Shown here piece by piece: positions 46,882-57,330 of a stretch of DNA of 64,000 bases (the first letter of the stretch is position 1; each line of letters starts with the position of its first letter). Location of the stretch: contig CM062814.1 of assembly GCA_031772625.1 (NCBI GenBank), positions 367,173,781 to 367,237,780 of the forward strand, read 5' to 3'. The notes under the pieces are model-generated. The model was not told the DNA's origin and ran no database searches. It was given only the letters and a program-made list of their open reading frames with translations. Both the position numbers and the translations under genes were made by a program. The stretch comes from Pinus tabuliformis (lineage: Eukaryota > Streptophyta > Pinopsida > Pinales > Pinaceae).

Positions 46882-46993
46882 CAATAATTTGAAAAGTGTA
46901 TGCTGTGTCAGGACCAGGTCTTGGAGGAGTTGAGAATGAAAACTCTCGTGTTGTGTTTCCAATTCCAATCCTATAGAAATATTTTGTGTTAAA
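46882..46993 (-). pseudogene. Isolated exon of a purple acid phosphatase gene
   Basis: The minus strand has an acceptor (cattgcag) before 46993, then NTKYFYRIGIGNTTREFSF and STPPRPGPDTAYTF, up to a GT donor at 46881 (attattg|gtatgg). This is the junction in plant purple acid phosphatases just before the metal-binding GDLGQ segment; those secreted enzymes hydrolyse phosphate esters. The metal-ligand exons are not visible nearby on either side, so it is a gene fragment: a relic, or an exon captured or separated by insertions. An exon of a real gene with very long introns cannot be excluded from this window. Confidence 0.7.
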
Positions 46994-47297
46994 CTGCAAT
47001 GAAAGGAAGAAAACTTCAAATATTAGAAGCAACACATTGTTTTGAACTAGAACAAATCAATTTTACTTCAGAGAAGTATTTAATTATATCATTTATTTGA
47101 AAATAAACATAATGTGATTTTCTACAACAACAATTTCTTTACAGTTATCTGCTTGGGCCACCATGAAGAAATCTTAGGGCACAAAAATCATCTTGAGAAG
47201 ATCATTCCAACTGACATCAATATCAGCAATCTTGTTTCTCATACAAAGCACACCCAAATTAGTCACTAGACATACTCCTATTTTTCTCGTGGAGAAA
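46994..47297. other. Spacer before the fold-back element
   Basis: Nothing recognised in about 300 bp. Confidence 0.4.
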
Positions 47298-47329
47298 AAC
47301 AATGTAAACTTTGAAACGGGAACTGATAT

Positions 47330-47700
47330 TGTTACTCGTTTCGTAGAGATAGCAAAAACGTCCCCTGATTTTGAAAAGGGGTGATGCAGAACGCATATGT
47401 TTTTTTTAGAGCATAGTTTTTGGCACTTTAAATAACCGATACAATTACCCGTTTCGTAGTGTTTCGTAGAGGTAGTAAAAACGTGACCCGATTTTGAAAA
47501 GTGGTGATGCAAAATACAATACTTATTTTTTGGAGCATAATTTTGACAATTTTAATATTCTTATGCATCAAATATAAATATTTGTTTTTAAATGTTAGTG
47601 AATTTTATGCTGATTTTGAAACATGTTGATGCAACATGTTATACAACATACCTCTTTTTTTAGAGGACTTATTTTTCACACTTTAAAATTTATTATGTTG
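47330..47700 (+). repeat. Three diverged copies of a ~115-bp repeat at the left arm end
   Basis: 'cgtttcgtagag.tag.aaaaacgt' and 'gattttgaaaa..ggtgatgcaga/aaa' recur at about 47338 and 47465. A weaker third copy ('gattttgaaacatgttgatgcaa') is at about 47613. Confidence 0.6.
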
Positions 47701-47883
47701 ATTTTTTTTTTAAATTATGATTACTTAACGAATTTTTAAGTTGTTTTATTTTTATTTTTTTAAATGTTGATAATTTCAAGAATCTCATATAAAAATATAT
47801 ATAAAAAAAGACAAAAAAAAATGTTAATAAAAAAAAATTATCTCATAAACCATAAAAGAATTTGAGAAAAAAAAACATAATTA

Positions 47884-47951
<68 letters not shown>

Positions 47952-48392
47952 TAAGTCAAAATAGAAAAATTAAAAAAAACATTAACAAAAACAAGAAAAA
48001 AAATTAAAAAAAATAAAAACAAATTAGATTAAAAAAAAAAATTAGAAAATTAACAAAAATAAAAATAAAAAACTAGTAAAATTAACATTAAAAACATTTA
48101 AAAAAAACAAAAAAAACAAAAAAAAAATGAAGTGAAAATATATATATATATAAATTTTAGAAATATATCTCTTTTAAAATTAAAAAAAAATAAAATAAAA
48201 AAAAAATAAAATTTAAAAACATGTATTTAAAATTAAAAATTAAATTTTTAAAGAATCATATATTTTTCTATTTAAAAAATAAAAAAAAAAATTGATTAAA
48301 GTTAACTTTTTATTTAAAATATATATATATATATATATATATATAGATATATTTAAAAATTTAAGATTTTTTAAACAAATTATTTTTCTGTT

Positions 48393-48469
<77 letters not shown>

Positions 48470-48643
48470 AATTTAAAATAATTGTGAAACAATTTTGTTT
48501 TTTTTGTTATTTAAAAAAAATAATTATTAGAAAATGTTTATTTTTTTTAACAATTTTTTATTTATTTATTTTTTTTAAACAAAAAATTTTAAAGTTTTTT
48601 ATTTAAAAAAAACAAAATTATTATAAAAAAAAACATTTGTTTT

Positions 48644-48660
48644 AAAACAAAAATTTTTAG
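48644..48660 (+). repeat. Target site duplication of the LINE-derived element, left copy
   Basis: aaaacaaaaatttttag is repeated exactly at 50816-50832 behind the poly(A) tail. Confidence 0.9.
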
Positions 48661-50815
48661 GTCTTTGATGCGGACGACTCTCAGGATGAACCCTAGAAGC
48701 TCTGCCGCCGCCGCCTCTCCTTCGGCCGTTGTCGAGCCCCTGCTCAGCCCTGCCGATGTTGGAGTAGCGTGTCTCAGTCAGGGATTGCAGATCTATACTA
48801 TCATTTCTATTCCGCATGTCTTCAAGCATCTTTCGAGAGCTCCCCTCCATCTGATTTATTCCGCTCTGGATGTTGGGGCCACCAGCACTCAGCCCTCTGC
48901 CGCTGCATCTGGCTACAGCTGCCCCCATCAGAGTGCTGATGCATTGGCCAAGAATGAATTCGCAGAACATGCTCTCAGTTTTCCCCAGGCGGCGGCTCTT
49001 GGGAAGAAATTCTTTACCCGGGAAGGTCGCTCATTTCTATTAGCTTCTTCTCTGTCCCCCCAGAACAGCCAATACTCTGTATTTGACCTTCATAAATCTT
49101 TAACCTTCCTGGATCAGCTTGGATGGAGAATCTGGAAGCGCTTTTGGGTGGATCACAATGATAGACTCGGCGACCCTAGGACTCTCTCCTCTTCTCCTCA
49201 CAATCCCCTCCGGCAAATACAGGAAAAGAAGGCCCTTCAAAATTCCGGCCTCCTCTCGTCTCAGATCTGCAGAGGCAAGCAGAACTCTGGTCTCTCTGCC
49301 TCATTTTAGATCCTGATCAAGCTTATCTCTGGCAAAACTCTACTACAATGGGTGAGAGCGTCGGATCAAGTGCAAGACCTCAAGCAGGTTCTGGAACTCA
49401 AGTTGGGGATTCCCTCTGCAGCACAACGACTTCTCCACGAAGGTAAACAACTCGAGGATCTTTGCCCCCTGTCTTTTTACAACATTAAGAGAAATGCCTC
49501 CATTGCTTTAACCCTTCGTCTAAGAGGGGGAGCTGTAGGACAGTCATCCTCAGCTGAGGCGTGTTCATACAAGGAGGCTGTCCATGCTAAGTTTCCTAAG
49601 AGAACAACTCCACCTGTTCAGGCACCCAAGCCTTTCCTAGTGGATAAACTGGAGGAAACCCCCTCCATTGAAATAAAGCATCCAACGCTGGATGAGCAAA
49701 CCCAACAATTTGTAGAACATGGTATTATTTGCAGGTTTAATGGGCTATGGCCACGCACATCAGACCTCTATCAATGGATTCACTCTAACTGGACCAACAA
49801 TTGCAAGGTTCTGTTATGCTCAAAGGACTTCTTCATTGTAGTGTTTGCTTTCGTTGAGGACTATCAAAAAGCCTTAACTGGTGGCCCATGGTTCTAGGGT
49901 GCAGCTAGTTTATTCCTCACCCCTTGGTTCCCAGATTTCGATCCCTCTATAGCAGTCATCACCAAACTCCCCATCTGGGTCAGACTTCCAAACCTCCCAG
50001 CGCATCTATGGCACTTTGCTGTATTCCAAGGGATCGGCAACTCTCTAGGCCACTTTTTAGACACAGACATCTCTAGAGGGGAAAAGGGCTTATACACCTT
50101 TGCCAGAATCTGTGCTGAAATAGACATGAGCAAAGGTCTCCCGGACCAGATCAATCTCAAAATTGGAGACTTCCATTGGACTCAATCTTTGGATTACGAA
50201 AACACAGACTTTCGCTGCCGAAACTGCCATCTTACAGGTCACCTTCAGATCCCTTGTCCCACGACGCCAGCCGAAAAGAAGAAAACCAATCCTAAGTAGA
50301 AATCCAAAAGCTGGAAGCCTCATGATCCTCCCCCCATGGACAATTTTGATTTCAGCTCGGATGAAGAGGAAGAGAATAAGGAAGGTTTGGCAGAAGAGTC
50401 GGCACAAGATCCACCCTCGACTGGTCCTGTGGGTTCGTCTGTCCAACTAGTCTCACAGAAAAGGAATCATGAATCATCCACCTCGGATTCAGACAAGGAG
50501 ACCTCTCCGTCAGCACATCTCAGTTTGCAAATCATGCCAGCTCAACAAAGTCCTCTTGATTCGGTCAAATTTAGTAAAAAGAAAGGGAAAAAATGCCGAA
50601 TAGTTGATTCTACACATGTTGGGTAGAGTCCTCTGTTCTGTTCTTGCTCCTCTGTTCCTCTTGTTTCTTCTTGCTCAGCTCTGCTCTTTCTCTCTTACGA
50701 GCCGAGGTGGATAGCCTATCCTTTCCAGCTACCTGTGTTCTTGCTTCTCTTGTTTGTAATCTCTTCTGTACCATACGTTCTCTTAATAGAATTAGTTTTT
50801 ACTGAGAAAAAAAAA
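48661..50815 (+). mobile_element. ORF1-only LINE (L1-type) derivative with poly(A) tail
   Basis: The element is 2,155 bp with a 17-bp target duplication and a 3' A tail starting near 50807, the marks of target-primed reverse transcription. It encodes an ORF1-type protein but has no endonuclease or reverse transcriptase: after the ORF1 stop at 50626 only ~180 bp of pyrimidine-rich 3' UTR remain. This recalls HAL1 elements of mammals, which keep L1 ORF1 and rely on a partner's ORF2. Insertion was into the AT-rich arm of the fold-back element. Confidence 0.85.
48665..50626 (+). pseudogene. LINE ORF1 protein with N-terminal ubiquitin-like domain, three in-frame TAG stops
   Basis: One frame spans 654 codons, broken only by TAG at 49307, 49895 and ~50297 before its own TAG end. 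49304-49531 encodes exactly 76 residues collinear with ubiquitin: K6, K11, K27, K33 and K48 positions kept (GKQLED), GIP at 35-37, I44 as Leu, K63 as Arg, terminus LRLRGG. The ubiquitin Met and Gln codons read TTT TAG, so the ancestral start was probably here; the 214 codons upstream may be 5' UTR. After a linker follows a DUF4283-like RNA-binding region (ICRFNGLWP, FAFVEDYQKALTGGPW, PIWVRLPNLPAHLW), a zinc knuckle CRNCHLTGHLQIPC (~50214-50255), and an acidic, Ser-rich, then Lys-rich tail. Deubiquitinases could have released ORF1p after GG. The copy itself is dead. Confidence 0.85.
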
Positions 50816-50832
50816 AAAACAAAAATTTTTAG
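50816..50832 (+). repeat. Target site duplication of the LINE-derived element, right copy
   Basis: Exact copy of the 17 bp at 48644-48660, overlapping the end of the A tail. Confidence 0.9.
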
Positions 50833-50854
50833 AAGTTTTTATTTAAAAAAAAAA

Positions 50855-51030
50855 AAATTGCGCCCTCCTGGCTGCCCGCGGTGGCCCGGCCCTCGGCGGA
50901 GGCCTGCATGCAGGACCTCCGCCCGGGGCCACGCCACCACGGGCGGCCGGGAGGGCGGAGGGGCGTTTCCGGGCACGCAGGCCTCTGCCCTGGGCCACGC
51001 CACTGCGGGCGGCCGGGAGGGCACAATTTT
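50855..51030. repeat. GC-rich palindromic centre of the fold-back element
   Basis: About 170 bp above 75% GC, flanked by almost pure A/T DNA. 'gccctcctggctgcccgcgg' is answered by 'gcggccgggaggg' twice (about 50942 and 51009), and 'aggcctgcatgcagg' lies between. Open frames on both strands are a by-product of the composition. Confidence 0.8.
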
Positions 51031-51214
51031 GTTTTTATTTTTTATTTTTAAATAAAAAAGTTTTAAAAGTTTTGTTTAAAAAAAAACCGTGTTTAAAAAA
51101 AATTAAACACTTTTTAATAAGTATTTATTTTAAATAATAAAAAAAAATGTTTAACCATTATTTAAAAAAAAATTATATATATTTTTTAAACAAAAAATAC
51201 AATTTGCTTAAGAA

Positions 51215-51274
<60 letters not shown>

Positions 51275-51467
51275 TTTAAATAAAAAAGTAATTTGAAAAG
51301 ACATATTTTAAATTTTTTTGGTTTTTTTTGTTTTAATTTCTTTTTATTTTTATTTTTTTAGTTTTTTTTTTAATGTTAATTTTACTAGTTTTTTTTATTT
51401 CTACTTTTGTTAATTTTCTGTTTTTTTTTTCCTAGTTTTTTTAATGTTTTTTTTGTCTATTTTTATT

Positions 51468-51523
<56 letters not shown>

Positions 51524-51596
51524 GTTTTTTTTTCCTAATTTTTTTATTGTTTATGAGATAAATTTTTTTTAAACATTCGTTTAATTTTTTTTTTGT

Positions 51597-51635
<39 letters not shown>

Positions 51636-52284
51636 TTTTTTTTTCTCTTTTCTTTTGACAATTTTTTTATGGTTTACAAGATTTTTTATTTTTTTTTTCT
51701 TTTCCATTTTTTTTAAATATGTTTTTTTTACTATTTATTTGTTTATAATTTTTAAGTTTTTTTAGTTTTTTAATTTAGTTTTTTTTTGACATTTTTTTTA
51801 TTGATATATATTTTTTTGTTTTATTTTATGTTTTGTTTTTAGTATATACTTTAATTTATGTTTTGTTAATTTTTAAACTTTTTTGTTTTGTTTTTTTTCA
51901 TTGTTTTAATTTTTTTTATTTTTAATTTTATTTTATGTCTTCATTATTTGTTTGAAATTTTAATTTTTTTCAGGGTCATGATAAAATATTTTACTCTATT
52001 ATTTCGAAATGTTGAAATATTACCCTTGAAAAAAAAAGGAAAAAAATTCATATCCCAACGTTAACACTTTTTGTTTTGAGGGTGTTTTTTGGACAATTTT
52101 TGCACAAAAATTTGGTTTTCACTGCCATTTTTAAAACATGTTCAAAATTTACCCTTAAAAAAAAAAGGTGTTATTCCAGCATCAACACTTTCGTTTTTAG
52201 CACTGTTTTTGATGTTTTTAAAGGGTTTTTTGGCTAAAGTTCCCATTTTGAGTTTACAGTTCTCGTTTCAAAGTTTACATTGTT

Positions 52285-52816
52285 GAAATTTACTCAAGCA
52301 TTTTGCCAGCAATTCTCAGCCATAGCATCGTCTTGCATCCTTACAAGCTTGTGACAAAAAAAAAATCAATAATAAAAATAATAAGAAGCTTATTTTATAT
52401 ACTTAATAATATACAAAATATACAAGCTTATTTTACAATAAAAATACAAGCTTATTTCATAATAAAAATAAAAAATAAAGATCAGTCTACAGTGGATTTG
52501 AGTTGCATGAAATTTATGTCTTTTTCTATTCAATATATTGGATCTGTGTTGAGTTTTTATCATCTACAGAAAACGTTGAGTTGCAACAAATAGATATATT
52601 TTCTGTCCAGTAACATATTATATATAACTTTTTAAATATATCAGGGATTTAAGAACATTTTATTCTATTCCAGTTTTTAAAACTTTAGTGTTTAAAATGG
52701 ATTTTAGTGTTTATTCTGTTATTATGTTGTCCTTTTTAGATTATTGTATATGGAGAGCATTGGTGTCTTTACTCTCTTGGTTTTGTTTGCAGGGAAAAAA
52801 TATGTCTTGTAAATAA
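52285..52816. other. Spacer before the HSPRO pseudogene
   Basis: AT-rich with a short triplication of 'tacaagcttatttta' (52384-52455). It could contain the old promoter of the HSPRO gene, but no element is clear. Confidence 0.45.
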
Positions 52817-54109
52817 ATGGCATCCTATTTTGCCTTTGTTGAAGAGTCCATAGAGCCATCCCCCATGGAGTGTGCAGGTTATGAGCAGTATGTGCATCTC
52901 CCTGAGCTCAGTGCCATGTGGAAATTCAAGGAATGGCCTAGTTGGTCTAGAGAGGGGTTGGTAAAGGCTGCCTTATAGTCATTGGAGATTACTTTTCGGT
53001 TTGTTTCGTCTATCCTCTATGACACAAGGACTTACATTGACAAAGAGGAATGGAAGAGAAGGCTTGAATCCTGAATTAGTTCCCAGATTGAGTTGATTTC
53101 AATGATTTGTGAAAATGACAAGCAGGTTCCCACTCTTCAGTTGCCAGTAAGTAGTGGTGTTCTTGCTATGAAAGTTTTCCATGAGGTATGGCAGAGACCT
53201 AGTGCTTTACCTATGGTTAGCAGAACAAGTGAAGAGAGCTTAATTCCTCGTTTGGGTACATGGAAAAGCACTGAAGCTATGGTTTCTAGAATATGGCTTG
53301 CCATTGAAGGCCATATGCAGAGGACTACCTTCACTTTAGGTTTGGGGGAACCAAATATGTCAGGTAAGCCTATTCTTGAATATGATAGAATCTGCAAGCC
53401 AAGATATTTGCACTCTTTAAAACAACATAAACAGTTCCATAATCTAGAAGATGCCAAACTTTACAATATCCTCCAGATCTTTGAGGCATGGGTATTTGTA
53501 GGCCAAGAATTGTTGCACATAATATATGAAAGAATAGACTCTGGGGATTTCATAGGAGCATCCACAGACTGTTGGATGGTTGAAAGGATGTGGAAGATTC
53601 TCAAAGAAATTGTGAATTTGCTTCTAGTGATAGACCCAGATGATTTCCTTTTCCTTAAACAACAGTTGGCAATTAGCAACACTAGTACGCTTGCAGGCGC
53701 ATATTGCCTTCAGTCTACCCCCCTTAGAGACCTTACAAATGCATGCAAGGAACTAAGGCATCTGGTGCCCAAAGTCATGGGTGTTGAGGCTGATCCAAAG
53801 GGTGGACCAAGGCTCCAGGAGGCACTTATGCATTTGTTTCATCCACATGGGCTTCGCTCACATAGCACTTCAGGTGCTTATCATGTTGCAACAATACATG
53901 TTCTGTTGGCCTTCTAGGCAATAGAAGCCACGATGAAAAGGTTTTTCTTCTCATATCAGCAACTGGTAGTAACAGCCATGGGTAGCATTGAAATGAAGGG
54001 TCCATCATATCTAGGTGCTTGTGATGCCCTTCGTTAGATATATTTTGAACCACCTTATTTCCCTAGTGTGGATGGTGCAAAGACATTTTTGGGTTACTAT
54101 TGGCACTAA
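52817..54109 (+). pseudogene. HSPRO: HSPRO (nematode-resistance-like) pseudogene, near full length
   Basis: From ATG 52817 to TAA 54107 one frame of 431 codons aligns along its whole length with Arabidopsis HSPRO1/2 (about 435 residues), as I remember them. Matching blocks are YEQYVHLPEL, LEITFRFVSSILYD, WKRRLES, SLIPRLGTW, TLGLGEPNMSGKP, YDRICKP, DPDDFLFLKQQL, VMGVEADPKGGP and AIEATMKRFFF. HSPRO proteins are stress- and defence-linked and have been reported to bind SnRK1. The frame lacks introns, as in the family, and has no frameshift. It is interrupted by TAG 52976, TGA 53072, TAG 53915 and TAG 54035; at least two of the TAGs replace a conserved Gln. With four stops it is almost surely dead, and fairly young. 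Confidence 0.9.
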
Positions 54110-56000
54110 AAGTTGTATGGTGGATGGTACACTGGAAGATCTACAGACAAATCAAGTGAAGTTTACAAGACAAAGAATAGTGCCTTCAGTTTTCCAAAGT
54201 ATTACCCCAAATTCATACATACACTTCTTACATTGACAGTTTTGAATACTATACATAGAATTATATTGGATATAGGATTAGACTCATTTTTGTTCATCCC
54301 CATCAGTAGGAGCAATCAATAGAACAGTGCTAGAAATGTGAACAAAGTTGTTTTTTTCCCTCTCCAACATGGATAGGATACTAAGTATTCATAGTGTACA
54401 ATTCCTCCTTCGTTAAATACTGTAAAAGATTGTCCAAAATTAAAAAGGTAATTATTGAAATTATTAAATTTTACGAGTTGTTTCTTTTTTTAATTTTTTA
54501 ATTCTTTACCTAAATTCTATGATGAGTTTAATGATATTTATATAATTCATTATAAATTTTAACATGAAATGTAGTTTAATGTTGTTATTTTATTTTTTTT
54601 GTTTTTTTAAGATTTTTCAATTCAGTGTGTGAAACTGAGATAATTATAATTTTAAGTTGTTAAGCTTATTTAATGAAATGCATCATAATTTTTTTGATGC
54701 ATTAATTTTTTTTTATATTTAATCGGATTTTTTTTTAAGATTTTTTAATTCAGCGTGTGAAATTGAGATAATTATAATTTTAAATTATTGAATTTATTTA
54801 ATGGAATATATCATAAAAATTTTAATGTATTAAATCTATATCATATTTAAATATATAATTTAAATGATGGAACATTACAATTTCATTATGGGTCATACTA
54901 AATAATTATCTCTTTAAACTAGGCCTCAAAAAATATAATTATTTTATTTGAATATTTTCTGCTTCAAAATTAATGAGTGAACCAACTATCCAAGGGTCTT
55001 ATTGGATCTTGTTTTGATTTATTGATTTAACAATATATAAGATATATCATTATACTATTGATGAGTCATCTTATACAGTGGATTTATCCAATTTTCTCTT
55101 ATTAACAAAGATAGTTATCTTATATGTATATAATGTATATATCAATTTTTTGGATATATTGACATCATACCATTACGTTTTTTTCCTTTTTGCCCTACAT
55201 TTGACATTTCTGTGCTACGTTTTTGTGTCATAATAAATTTGAGTGAGCAGTAAGGGGTGAATGAGACTATTGTAAAGGTTGTCTCTTGCTCATCATCTCT
55301 GCAGTGCTTTTCATCGTGGGTTTCTACTTTGACAGTGATTTACTTCCTTTGCAGATTGTTCTTCAGAAACCATTTTGATTCTTCTTTTCTATAAAAGTGG
55401 ACATACTTTGTAAGTCAAAACACCAAAACCATAATGAAATTTGTTCCCTCATACTTTGGTATAATTGTAATAAAATCCATTATGGCCTCTTCCCAACACT
55501 CACTTGGTATGGACAATGGTTCTAGTAGACTTGGTCTCTTGATTATTCCTCTTTTGTATTCAAGATACATTCCTACCATAAATATCCACTCATTTCCAAG
55601 TTTTGAGAAAGAATATTACATAATGCATTTTGGATTGACTAATAACATATATTTAGTATAATTTTTTATCTCTACATTATTTTACAAAGTACTCTGATAC
55701 TTCTTTATACTCTACTTTAATTTTCTTGCACATGGCCTTGTGTTCTTGCTTAGGATGTCATTTAATTTAACTGAATTTATGATAAAGGTATAAATTTTGC
55801 CTTTAGTTCTTCAATACGAATTTGTTTTAGTGAGATTGTAAATTTTAGTCAAATTATTTATACTATAGTATCATTATAAAATATGTTGTTCTTTAATCAC
55901 ATAAGTTTAAATTTAGAACATTGATAATGCATATTGCTTATAATCATTCTCACTCTTAATATCTATAATTTGGCTTAACACTTATCATTTTCTTGCAGAT
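54110..56000 (+). repeat. AT-rich DNA related to the interior of the giant MULE
   Basis: Two anchors match the MULE interior in the same order and orientation: 'aaattctatgatgagttta.g' with the next ~40 bp (54513; 14726), and ~137 bp at 55806-55942 that match 16104-16241 closely ('tgttttagtgagattgtaaa', 'ataatgcatattgcttataa'). Spacing is similar (about 1.29 and 1.38 kb), so this may be a diverged partial relative. A ~125-bp duplication ('aattcagygtgtgaaa.tgag') is at 54617 and 54750. No gene seen. Confidence 0.55.
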
Positions 56001-57155
56001 TGACACACGGTTCGCTCACTTGTGCAGAGCCTAACCCCACGGTTTACAGAGAACAAAAACAATCATTGTAATTTTTCTTTCATGGGTGACTGGAAACCTT
56101 TAGTGAATTTCCTTCACCTCTGCAATTTTTTTCCATATAGTTCAGATTGTTTTAATAATCAATATTAGTAGGGCAATTACTTAGCCTTTACTTTAAAATT
56201 TTTACATTTCACACATAGCTTAATTAAGGGGAAAAGTAAGTGGCCATAATCCACACATTTTTTCAATTTGTTTTGCTATTTTACCCAAGTCACATAGCTT
56301 AATTATCAAAGGAGTAAGTGGCCCATTATTCACTCATATTTTTTACTAACCAAAGTATTTTTACTTCATTAGCATTGGGACTAGGAACTAGTGTTATTAA
56401 AGAAAGGGATTAGCCCCTACTTCCCTTGTGTCTTTTAGACGATCTTGGGCTTGCATCTGAAATCTTTCTCAAAGCACTCAGTTTTTCATCTCCCTTTTTA
56501 GGCTCACATAGTGTAATAGGAAGGAAGTAAGTGGCCCATCAACCACACATTATTTTATTTGCAGGTAAGGAACAAACATAATTTAGTGTATGTAGACGAA
56601 TTTGAAAAGGATCATCGCATATCCACATGACTACAAACTTTTTATGTTCACTTTGTCACTTACACACACATTTCACTACACACACTATGCTACTCTAAAC
56701 TTTGAACAAAGGGAATCAAGTGTAAAAAACTTTTGTACTTAGTTTATTTAAGCTTAATTTTTCACACCATGGGCCACAAAATAATTTATAGTTTAGGTTA
56801 GGACTGTTTGGGGTAGGCATCCAATAAGCCGCCATGGTCATGTTACATTTTGAAACATAGAAGTTGTCTTTTAGGGTGCTCCAAATCCTTCAATCAGTCC
56901 ACGGAAAAGACAATCCAGGTAGCACAGAGACCCAATTCAAAGGGGGTTCAGCTTAGGCTCAGTGCGTGCGGTCCTATATGGGGCTACCCAACCTGTATAG
57001 TGCTCGGTACTGATAACCGATTACCAAGAAGCTAAAGACTTGACTGCCTCTCTGAGACGAAGGTATCCTATTGACCAAATTTTAGGGCATCTTTCCCTAT
57101 AGGTGGAGGTGTGGGAAGCACTAAATCCTCATTCAATACCTTGGTTGATTCTTTT
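56001..57155. other. Intergenic DNA, no gene supported
   Basis: Mixed composition with 'agtaagtggccca' phrases at about 56234, 56309 and 56526 suggesting old repeats, and a GC-richer stretch at 56830-57060 without a recognised frame. It could be part of an LTR or leader of an unknown element. Confidence 0.4.
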
Positions 57156-57330
57156 CGCTGTTGGAAGCATTACTAGTTCTTTCGAGATGTAGCCCCAATA
57201 CTCGTCATTTTTTGGCTGTTGGAAGCATCACCAGTTCTTTCGGGACGTAGCCCCAGTACCCGTCATTTTTTGGCTACTGGAAGCGTCACCAGTTCTTTCG
57301 GGACATAGCCCCAGTACCCATCACAAAAGA
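57156..57330 (+). repeat. Three-copy tandem repeat, 58 bp
   Basis: Units start at 57156, 57214 and 57272 (cg/ggctgttggaagcatc..., 'ccagttctttcgggac', 'tagccccagtacccgtca'). Copies two and three are nearly identical; the first is more diverged. Confidence 0.9.

Larger units (their letters stand above)
47298..52284. mobile_element. Fold-back structure with ~1.4-kb inverted arms and a GC-rich centre
   Basis: Outer ends match as inverted repeats: aacaatgtaaactttgaaac at 47298 and its complement ending 52284. Further inverted matches include 'ttatctcataaac.ataaaa' (47838; complement near 51555), 'actagtaaaattaacattaa' (48071; complement near 51370-51390) and (TA)n tracts placed in mirror order (47889, 48398 against 51222, 51470, 51600). 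The centre (50860-51020) is strongly GC-rich, with its own inverted repeats (ccctcctggctgcccgcg and gcggccgggaggg). A LINE-derived element (48661-50815) sits inside the left arm. Subtracting it leaves about 2.8 kb. No coding sequence belongs to the arms; the type of element is unknown. Confidence 0.7.

Noticed and set aside
48599..48970. Minus-strand frame with a hydrophilic, protein-like composition opposite the LINE 5' end
   Set aside because: It crosses the element border into the AT-rich arm, overlaps the sense frame and shows no known motif. Probably a shadow of the 5' UTR.
50735..51055. Arg/Pro/Ala-rich open frames on both strands
   Set aside because: They come from the GC-rich palindromic core of the fold-back element and have no family resemblance.
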